Below, in pieces: positions 17,296 to 25,650 of a DNA stretch of 25,650 nucleotides. The notes beneath the pieces were generated by a model. It was not told where the DNA came from and did not search any database. It worked only from the letters and a program-made list of their open reading frames with translations. Origin of the DNA: Priapulus caudatus. Lineage: Eukaryota; Priapulida; Priapulimorpha; Priapulimorphida; Priapulidae. Where the stretch lies: NCBI RefSeq assembly GCF_000485595.1, contig NW_014577985.1, positions 93,092-118,741 on the forward strand, read 5' to 3'. The position numbers and the translations under genes are program-made. The number at the start of each line of letters is the position of its first letter. Position 1 is the stretch's first letter.

Positions 17296-18167
17296 GTAAG
17301 CCCAACGTAGTTTCACCGCAGTCACTGATGGATACATATGTGAAAGTCACTCATGCACTACAGTCCCCAATATTTTGTCTTTAAGTGTAGTCGCACTTCG
17401 TTACAAAGCATTGTTGTTAGAACGTCTCATCTCAACGATGATTGGCTAAAAGCTGAGCGTGAATCGCACCGCTCAGAAACGTCGATTGTTGACCTGCTAT
17501 TGAGTTGTCGTTGACTGTTGTTGTTGGTTATGCCCCTCGGTGCTCAGAAACTCGGGTTTATGGCCATGGTCGTAGAATTAATATCACCAAATCAAACAGT
17601 AATTTGTTTGCACGCATTCCGCGACAGGTTAACCTGCGACCTGGCCGCCATTCGGATTTTCGTGGCTCGATGTGTCTTGTGTACAGATTGCATACCTGGA
17701 TAACACGCTCGTCCGTAGCTCGTCCCGACCATGGCGCTTTCTAGCCAGCGACTGAAGGTCAACTTAAAAACTGTGTACTCAGTAATGGGAGATATACTAT
17801 CTTTCTCGGCTACCTACAGGTATGAGATCGCGCGAGTAGCCACGAGATAATCCACCCAGATAACACTATCTTGTGATAGAACCCTATTAATCTCTAAAAA
17901 ATATATCAAATAAATAATAAATTCGAAAACACACACGGCGCACGCACGCGCACGCAAGCACTCACAACGCACAACGCACACAGCACACAACACACCACAC
18001 ACACACAACACCGCACCACACACATACACACACAACACACCTACGACACACACACACACAGCACACACGCACACACACGATACACTGGAACGAGTGTCGC
18101 CTGCGTCCTGGCCGCCACCTGGCGGCTATGCACTCAGCCGGCGTGTGATGTCGTCTGTCTGTTGCTG
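17296..18167 (+). other. SLC13-type intron 2
   Basis: 872 bases from GTAAGC to the presumed exon 3 start. The last 240 bases include a CA/CACG-rich microsatellite (about 17930-18078) and CCGCCACCTGGCGG (about 18111). The last bases before exon 3 read TTGCTG, with no AG acceptor. Confidence 0.6.
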
Positions 18168-18286
18168 GATACGAACATGCTGTTCTGGCGCGACTGATCG
18201 TGGCGGAGGCGTGGGAAGCACCGGCATCTACACAAGCGTATCGCGCGCGGCGTCACTGATGGCTGGTCGGATCCAAAGCCCTGCTG
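18168..18286 (+). pseudogene. SLC13-type exon 3, frame-disrupted
   Basis: Starting at 18168 one frame reads DTNMLF. After shifts, LIVAEA and WKHRHLHKRIA appear, and another shift gives WLVGSKALL immediately before GTGAGA. This follows the SLC13 order exactly (DTNxLFFGGL-I-V-A...E-W-N-LHKRIAL...LVGxKPALL). The total length is 119 bases, where an intact 40-codon exon would be 120. At least three small indels disturb it, a stop falls in the first frame, and the AG acceptor is missing. Because exons 1 and 2 are perfect and the segment abuts a long simple repeat, uncorrected long-read error is as likely as true pseudogenisation. Confidence 0.75.
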
Positions 18287-18304
18287 GTGAGAGCAACATC
18301 GCCC

Positions 18305-21125
18305 AATAACACGGCTACACTACACCACACCTACACAGCACCATACACACACCTACACACACCTACACGCTACACACACGTAACACACGTACACAAGACT
18401 ACACACACACTAACACAGGGGGTATGTGAGGTGGGCCTACAACACACACTACACCACACCTACTCCTCAAACAGCCTACACAACCACGACACACACACCC
18501 GTTACACAACACCTTACACACCCTACGCACACCTACACACACTAGTACAGCCACACCTACACACCACTTACACCTAGTACACACCTAACACCTATTACAC
18601 ACCTAACACACACCTACGCACACAGGCACCTAACACCACCTACACACACCTACGCACACCTCCACACACACTTACACACACGCTACACACACTTACACCT
18701 ACTACACACGCTACACCTATAAGGCACCTTACACACACCTATGCACACACCTACACACACCTACAGGCACACTTACACCTATACAACCTACATCACACGT
18801 ACACACACCTACCACACTATACACACCTAACACACAACTAACACACACCTACACACACTTACACCTATACACACCTACACACACCTACACACACCCTACA
18901 GCCTATACACACGCCTACACAGCACCTACGCACACCTATACCACACTTACACACACTACACAAGCACTTACCCAAAAAACCTATACACACCTACACCTAT
19001 ACACACCTAACACACACCGTACACACACTTAATCACCTATAGCACACGTAGCACACAGCGCCTACACCACCTTACTACCTACACACACCTAACACACCTA
19101 CACACACGCTACACACACTTGACTATACACACCTACACATCACCTACACACACCTACACCTATACACACTACAGACACACCTCGCACACCTAATACACAC
19201 TTACATCACACCTATCACACACTTACACCTATACACACGCTACACCTACCACACACCTACACACACTACAGCACACCTATACACACCCTACTCCTCAACA
19301 TCGCCTTACAGCACACCTACACACACCTACACACCCTTACACACACCTACACACACTTACACCTACTACACACTTACACCTACACACCCTAACTCCTACA
19401 CACACCTCACACACCTACACACACACACTTACACCTATACACACCTACACACCCTACACATCACATATCACCATACACCACTTACACACACTTACACAGC
19501 AACTTTACACTATACACACTACACCCCCTATACACCCTACACACACCTACAGCACACGCTACACACACCTACACACACCTAAGCCTACACACACCTACAC
19601 ACCCTACACACACCGTACACACACCTACACACACCCTACAGCACACCTACACCTGATCACACACGCATACACACAAGACCTACACACACCTACACCTAAC
19701 AACACCTACACACACGACTACACCTACACACACCCCGCCTACACACACCTACGCACACCTACACACACTTACACACACCTACAACTACACTTTACACCTA
19801 TACACACCTACACCTATACACACCTACACACACCTACTCCTACACACACCTACACACACCCTACACACACACACTTACACCTATACACACCTACACACAA
19901 CCTACACACACCCTTACACCGTACACACACCTACACACACCTACACACACCTATACACACCTACACACACTACACAACCTACACATCACCTACAGCATAT
20001 ACACACTACACACACTTATACACACCTACACATACCTACACCATACTTACACATACCTACCACACACCTAAACACACTACACCTAATACACACCTACAAC
20101 ACACTCATCACACCTTACACACACCCTACACCTATTACACCCCCTTACACAGTACACCTACACACACCTACCACAGCACGCTCACTATACAACACCAACA
20201 CACATACACACACCTACACCTATACATCATCTACACACTACCTACACACACCTAACACCTATACACAACCTACACACACCTACACACACCCTACACTACA
20301 CACACCTACACCCACCTACTGCCTCAACATACACCTACACACACCTACACTTACAGCCAGCTACACACACGTACACACAACGCAAGCACTCAGGCACACA
20401 CGGCGGGTCTTGTCTACACACACCTAACACGCACGAGCTACACGACGCCTCCACACACCTACACACACGTATACACAGCCTACACACACCTAACACACAC
20501 TACAACACACTAAACCTACACACACCTATACACACCTACACCTATACACACCCTACACACACTTACACACACACATACACACGCTACACTATAACACCGT
20601 ACACAACCTACACGCACCTACACTATACACACCTACACACACGCTTACAGCACACCTACAACGTCTATACTACACCTACTCCTCAACATACCTACACCTA
20701 TACACACCTACTCACACCTACACACACACCTACTACACACCTACAGCACACCTACACACACCTACACACACGAGCTACACAACATAAGGCTAACCTACAC
20801 ACAAGACGCCTATACACACCTACACCTATACACGACCTAAGCACACTGTACACACACATACACACAACTTACAACCACCTACACGCTACACACACCTAAC
20901 ACCTAACACACTACACAGCACTTACACCTAACACACCTACACCTAATACACATCTACACCTACACACACGCTTCATTATCACCTACACACACCTACCACC
21001 TACACACACCTACACACACCTACACAACACCTACACATCACCTACACACACAACACCTACACACACCTACACCTACAGCACACCTACACCTACAGTCTAA
21101 CACCTAACACACCTACACACCGGCC
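18305..21125. repeat. 2.8-kb ACACACCTAC/CTATACACAC satellite-like array
   Basis: Almost every position belongs to CACACCTA, ACACCTATAC or CACACTTACAC units of about 8-12 bases, with irregular single-base gains and losses throughout. A variant block with CTACTCCTCAACA recurs at about 18466, 19290, 20322 and 20678, suggesting higher-order amplification. It lies in the intron after SLC13-type exon 3 if the gene continues downstream. Confidence 0.95.
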
Positions 21126-21134
21126 GGCGCACAC

Positions 21135-21765
21135 GTGAGTAAATTTTTTACTCAAGTTAAAATGATGCATGCGTCAAACATAACGCTATACTGTAACAAA
21201 TGACTGCTTTATTCTTGTTGTATGTGGCACAAGCGGCGTGCGTGCGTGTACTTATATATGTGTTGCAGAAGAGCAAATTTGAAACGGCATTTACAGGAAG
21301 GTTTATCGGCAATAATAGGCGAAAGTAAAGAAACATAAAAAAAAAACTTTGGTAGTTAATACATTTCGTGTTTACTTTCCATTATTTAGCGATGAAACGT
21401 TTAAGTCCGTGGACTGTGGCAATGATGTGTTTCCTGCTCTGATCCGCAGTGAAAATATCCCATAAGCGATATGTATCTAGTAGAGGAGATAACCCAATCC
21501 GTTTTCCTTTAATGATAACAAACTTCTCTCCTGGTCCGCTCGCCCGCAAACAGACCGTCTAGCTATTACGCTTGATAGGGGTTCTAATGCCCTCAGGGTA
21601 CTATCGGAGGGTACCCTGGGTACAGTTCGATATATAGAAAAGTACCTCGGGGTACTATACGATCATGTCGCGCGTACCCTCATTGCCCAGCCGTACCTGA
21701 CTTTCACACACACAGTCTGTGAAACAGCAAAAATATGAGATTAATTGATGAATGAACTAGTATAT
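21135..21765. other. Unassigned DNA with GGGTAC palindromes
   Basis: Contains GAGTAAATTTTTTACTC (21136-21152, palindromic), and between 21593 and 21688 several GGGTAC/GTACC repeats (AGGGTACTATCGGAGGGTAC then CCTGGGTAC and ACCTCGGGGTACTATAC). The first copy of the dispersed duplication starts at about 21285. No gene was seen. Confidence 0.5.
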
Positions 21766-22480
21766 ATATACTTATAACTATAATATAACGTGGTATATAC
21801 TATAACCATATTATACTATATATACTATACTATACTATACTATAACTATACTATACTATACTATACTAATACTATATGCTATACATATAGCTATAGCTAT
21901 ACTATACTATACTATACTATAGCTATAACTATACTATACTAACTATACATACTATACTAACTATAACTTACTATATATACTAATACTATACTATCACTAT
22001 ACTATACTAATACATACTATACTATACATACTATACTATACTATACTATACTATCTAATACTATAACTATAACTATACTATACTATACGTATCTTAAAGC
22101 TATACTATACTATACTATAGCTATACTTATACTATCTATACTATACTATACTATATCTATACTATACTATAATATAGCTATCCTATACTTACTATATCTA
22201 TACTATAACTCATACTATACTATACTATACTATACTATACTATACTATACTATACTATACTGGACTATATATATACTATAAACAGTGTAACTATTATATA
22301 TCGTGTAAGCGTGCACAGTCGCGCCGCGAAAGGCAATGGCGCGGCAGCGTCTATGGTTGAACGTAGGATTTGGACGGAAATTACAGTAAACTTGCTCGGC
22401 AAATAATAGGTGAAAGAGAGTCATAGAAACATTAAGAATTTATAAGTAAATCGATTTCGTATTTTAGTTAGCATACTATT
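21285..22480. repeat. Diverged direct duplication, ~1.09 kb apart
   Basis: About 21288-21400 (TTTACAGGAAGGTTTATCGG and CAATAATAGGCGAAAGTAAAG onward) aligns with about 22378-22475 (ATTACAGTAAACTTGCTCGG and CAAATAATAGGTGAAAGAG onward). Shared blocks are AATAATAGGYGAAAG, ATAGAAACAT/AAGAAACAT, CATTTCGT/GATTTCGT and TTAG(T)TAGC, then GAAAC...CTGTG..AATGRTG. The copies are two members of a dispersed repeat or the ends of an old segmental duplication. The TATAC array lies between them. Confidence 0.55.
21765..22265. repeat. TATAC pentanucleotide array
   Basis: About 500 bases of CTATA/TATAC units with TATAG and TAACT variants. The last 60 bases are a near-perfect run. Confidence 0.97.
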
Positions 22481-22705
22481 TATATTGAAACAGCTTCAAG
22501 TGCTGTGAATAATGGTGCGCTTCCAATTTTGAACAGGTTCACGTAAATCACTTTCATACAGTGGTATTGTTGCTGACAGATGGTTGGCATTGTCCCGGGT
22601 CCCGCCCACGTGCGATTTTTATCAGTGACCACAGTATTACAAATACACAGTAATATACACACTCTAATTATCACGCGCTTAAATATGCACGGCGCGCTAC
22701 TAATT
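22480..22705. other. Unassigned DNA
   Basis: Short open frames only; no recognisable gene or RNA. Confidence 0.5.
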
Positions 22706-23143
22706 AGGCCGTTCACACACAAGAAAAACCGCGATGCTAATCGCGATGAAATATCCGAGATAATTGTGTTCGTTGTTCACAACCTACAGGAGAATAATCC
22801 GCGCTAACGCGAGCGAGATAATTCTAATCTTAATAGAGACTGCGCCATGCTCCCTGCCGGAATGATTGCTCACGTGCGCATGGCTCAACTGCCTCACTCG
22901 CTTATAATGATGGGATAGAAAATACGCGGGATTATTTGCGCGAGCGTTCACACACGCAATATCGCAGCTAATTCCAAATACATCGGCAGTCAAAAGTGGT
23001 CGATTGGAGCGCGATGGCCTGATCGCGAATTAATTAGTGAGTACTATTGCTTCACACATTGTATATAATTCGGTAAAATTCGATCGCCGATGCAAAACCG
23101 GGATTTGCATCCCACTGTATTCGCGCACAGTGTGAATGCGCCT
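22706..23143. mobile_element. Possible MITE with AGGC..TTCACAC ends
   Basis: The left end AGGCCGTTCACACAC (22706) resembles the reverse complement of the right end, AGGCGCATTCACACT (23129-23143). The interior is rich in CGCGA motifs, including inverted CGCGATGCTAATCGCG, and a third GCGTTCACACACGC copy lies at about 22949. Ends like this are common among non-autonomous DNA transposons. I could not find a clear target-site duplication. Confidence 0.4.
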
Positions 23144-23555
23144 TGTAGAAAGCGTGATTCGCACTAACCGTTAGTAGAAGTCTGTAGTAACTGATAGAGA
23201 TAAGCCAAAAGAAGTAACGTTTCACCTGGTGTTTAACTCATCTCTAATTACAATACATGAGGTTTTCCTGTGCACTAATCGAAAGCCAGAACGCGGTTAC
23301 TACACGACTACACCTTCCTCAGGCGGGTGGCTGGCACAAGAGCCTGTCCCGAGAAGCGGTGCTGCACAAGAGCCTGTCCGAGAATCGGTGGCTTCGCGCT
23401 TATTTATACGGCGGCCCTTTCCTACGTTCACCTCTCGTTTATAGCTTCCCTTCTTTCTCTGGTGCCAACGGCCATACTAAATAAAGGTGTGGTGAGGCCT
23501 TGCAACTGCTATAATTTATTTACACTAACGAATAAGGTGGGGGTGCGTATTTCCT
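23144..23555. other. Unassigned DNA containing a short tandem repeat
   Basis: GGCACAAGAGCCTGTCCCGA (about 23332) and GCACAAGAGCCTGTCCGAGA (about 23363) form a two-copy repeat of about 31 bases. Open frames of 70-80 codons cross it, but none resembles a known protein. Confidence 0.5.
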
Positions 23556-23557
23556 TT

Positions 23558-23652
23558 GCTCGATCAAGAACGTAGATAATAACAACAGTAGTACAGCACA
23601 GTAATAACACAGGTAGTAATAACTGTGCTTATTATCTACTTCTTGCTCGGAT
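23558..23652. repeat. Hairpin with GATCAAGAACGTAGATAATA arms
   Basis: GCTCGATCAAGAACGTAGAT and AATAA (about 23559-23583) pairs with TTATTATCTACTTCTTGCTC and GGATC (about 23628-23652), with one gap and a few mismatches. The loop has CAGTAATAACACAGGTAGTAATAACTG-type sequence that can itself fold. It may be a small fold-back element. Confidence 0.6.
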
Positions 23653-24590
23653 CCATAGATCATCTAGTTCAGTGTCTAGGCTGTCACAATGCGCAGATTC
23701 GGGGATTCATGACCGGGCTTCCAGCTAGACGGCGCCAATCTCGAGTCACGGCTCGTATCTTGAACCTCCGTCCCGCCGCTGACTCTCCCGTCCCTGTTTC
23801 ATACATTCTCCTGACAGCCCGCCGGTTGCGTTCTCCAGCATTGCCATAACTTTCCCTGGCGTGTGGGGTTTCGCCGGCGCTTTACATTAATATTAACTGT
23901 GTATTCATGCAGCAATGGCGTCGCGCTATGTGTTGCAGCGGTGTATTGGAACGCGTATGAAAGTGAAGTATTTTAGGTCAACTCAAAACATTAACACTAT
24001 TCTGGTCCTGGTAAGTCTATGTGCTAGTCTAGTAACTGACAAGTTGTATTTATTAACCATCATTTTAATTATGAAACGGCCCACGTGCCTGTGGTGGCTG
24101 GCATGCCTCCACCCGCAGCGAGGCACAATAGATATAGAACAAATATCTGCAGAGGTGATATTGTAACATTCTTTGATTCTAAGAAGAATAATTTTTATCT
24201 TGGACGACAAACATGGCTGTTTGTTCGTGGGAGGGTGGGTGGATGTTTCCTGCGCAAGTAGGTGTCTAGGACGGAGGGGGAAGGGGTTCTGTGGGGGGCC
24301 CTTTGTGGCGCCATAAACCTAAATCATAAACCTGAGTGTTGCGATCTAGGCTCTGGTGGGAAAGCAGTAAATGGCATTTAATATGCACTATAAGTAAATA
24401 TAATGTAGGCCTACTAGTAATATAGCCCATATTACCCTTGTTTTTTTGTTTTTTTGCCTAAGTTTTATTGCCGCCCTATTCTTCTCCCGCTTGACACTGA
24501 ATATGTGCGCGTGTCAGAGCTAAATGTTCCTGCTGATATATAATAATGTAATCTATATCCTACTGTAGAGGGACACACCTATACGGCCCG
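23653..24590. other. Unassigned DNA with a G-rich patch
   Basis: CTAGACGGCGCCAA (about 23727) resembles a CTCF-like core. 24228-24300 is G-rich on the + strand (GGGAGGGTGGGTGG; GGACGGAGGGGGAAGGGG). A frame open at 23915-24166 shows no known domain. Confidence 0.45.
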
Positions 24591-24615
24591 TGTGTGTGTG
24601 TGTTGTGTGTGTGTG

Positions 24616-24656
<41 letters not shown>

Positions 24657-24687
24657 GGTGTGTGCCGTGTGTGTGTGTGTGTGTGTA
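24588..24687. repeat. (GT)n microsatellite
   Basis: GT dinucleotides with TGCTG and GCCG interruptions over 100 bases. Cys/Val and Thr/His frames across it are artefacts. Confidence 0.97.
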
Positions 24688-24689
24688 GG

Positions 24690-25430
24690 CCACCGTACGT
24701 TACGGGGTCATCTGCAATTCCGATACCTCGTGAAATAAATACGGCAAATAAGAAACAACAGCAAGGCAGTGGCAAGTGTGTTGTTTATATGATATATATA
24801 TTATATATATAGTATTCGCTTCGTGCGAGAAGGGAGCTGGCAAGACAGATCTGATAAGACAGGGATATTACTCGCGTTAACAGGATGTGAGATTAGCTGA
24901 GATTATGCAATTCGTGAGTGTTTACTTTCGCATTCTAATATACACATGTGGTGCACTGATCTAACGCGTGCAAACGTAACACGACCGCAATCATATAGTT
25001 GCTTATTGAGCCAAAATCGCCTCCTATATACTATACAGGCCGTAAATAATTCACAAATATGATTAATATATATATATATAATATATATGAGTGATATCAG
25101 GAAGGCGTAAAATATAAACCCGGCGGATTACACGCGCGCGAATAACGCGCGACGCTTAAGCTCTCTGGACAATCGCCCCAGGTCGCCCTGTGTAAAGGTC
25201 GTGCGACAGATTTGTCGCGCGGCATTGGTCAGACACATCTTTTCCGATTTGCGACACTAATTCTCGTGGCTGTCATCGTTACGGCTGAAGTACAACAAAA
25301 GAAGACGGACAAAAATGTGAATGGATGCTAATAGTCGAGGTTATCGACACTATAAATGATCTAAGAGTCTTCAAGAAACTATAATCAAAGTTTCTTGACA
25401 AGTCGCTACGGCTGTCCGTCTGCTTGGCAA
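24690..25430. other. Unassigned DNA with TA tracts
   Basis: TATATATTATATATAT runs occur at about 24790-24811 and 25062-25090, and CGCGCG-rich palindromes at about 25130-25155. No gene was recognised. Confidence 0.5.
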
Positions 25431-25434
25431 GGCA

Positions 25435-25650
25435 TGGATGAACGACTGTGGCGATGAGGCTGAACGTTGACGATTCCTTTGCAGGCTCATGCTGGGTTTC
25501 ATTGCTTGATGGACGACTGGACGATGACGCCTGACGTTGACGATATGCTTGCAGGCTCATGCTGGTTTCATTGCTGAACGTGAACTTGTGGGCGATGACG
25601 CCTGACGTTGACGATACTTGCAGGCTCATACTAGATTTTCATGGCTGACG
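25435..25650. repeat. ~70-bp tandem repeat running off the window
   Basis: GCAGGCTCATGCTGG-type blocks start at 25481, 25551 and 25620 (steps of 70 and 69), each preceded by GATGACGCCTGACGTTGACG or a near copy and followed by TTTCATTGCT. A minus-strand frame crosses it as a Ser-rich repeating peptide (SLQ...NETS). The near-equal but not codon-multiple steps argue against coding. The array continues beyond the end. Confidence 0.85.

Noticed and set aside
16867-17310. Single-exon reading of 147 codons through the GA repeat
   Set aside because: Before the GA tract it is in the wrong frame for exon 1. The spliced model with GTAATT and TTACAG restores the SLC13 sequence exactly.
17505-17744. Extra SLC13 exon in intron 2 (PLGAQKLGF-like reading)
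   Set aside because: No SLC13 motif follows, and the expected DTN...HLHKRIA segment is found at 18168 instead.
25279-25629. Minus-strand Ser-rich protein of 116 residues
   Set aside because: The repeating part is generated by ~70-bp tandem units whose steps are not multiples of three, and no family resemblance is seen.

Overview
This window looks like nuclear DNA from an animal, most likely a marine invertebrate. The phylum cannot be fixed from the sequence. The evidence is interrupted genes with canonical GT-AG introns, many micro- and minisatellites, short inverted-repeat transposon relics, a short TTAGGG-type telomeric tract and CTCF-like motifs. There is no prokaryotic-style operon, and most open frames are low-complexity artefacts.

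Two protein-coding genes can be recognised, both on the + strand. (1) 7442-9812 holds the last four exons of a glycoside hydrolase family 63-type protein (MGH1-like/processing-glucosidase C-terminal (alpha/alpha)6 catalytic region). All splice phases agree (0/1, 1/1, 1/2, 2/stop), giving about 202 residues. The 5' part of the gene was not found and probably lies upstream of the window. (2) 16856-18286 holds the first exons of an SLC13-type Na+/di- or tricarboxylate (or sulfate) cotransporter. Exons 1 and 2 are intact. Exon 3 is recognisable and of the expected length, but its frame is broken several times. Later exons would lie beyond the window.

Layout: 1-890, CCATC satellite and AT-rich tract. 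890-3720, unique or AT-rich DNA with a SINE-like tRNA relic, a 71-bp-arm fold-back element and a possible minus-strand first exon. 3720-6840, C/GC-rich block with a tRNA-like relic, a YY1-like site and decayed open frames of unknown origin, possibly transposon-derived. 7061-9812, the GH63-type gene, with an 86-bp minisatellite copied from its own intron/exon boundary, a MITE with 6-bp target-site duplication, G-rich DNA and a trinucleotide repeat in its introns. 9813-13780, a 3' hairpin, telomere-like repeats inside an inverted repeat, a 1.1-kb 19-bp minisatellite and a fold-back element carrying decayed C2H2 zinc-finger sequence. 13780-16400, a 134-codon orphan open frame, microsatellites and a CTG/CTA array with 96-bp higher-order structure. 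16400-18286, promoter-like DNA and SLC13 exons. 18300-21125, a 2.8-kb CACACCTA-type array. 21280-22480, a diverged duplication around a TATAC array. 22480-25650, MITE-like and hairpin relics, a GT repeat and a 70-bp tandem repeat running off the end.

The two genes show no functional link. The most unusual structure is the 86-bp array before the GH63 exon, because each unit carries a copy of a 3' splice site plus the first seven codons of the exon.
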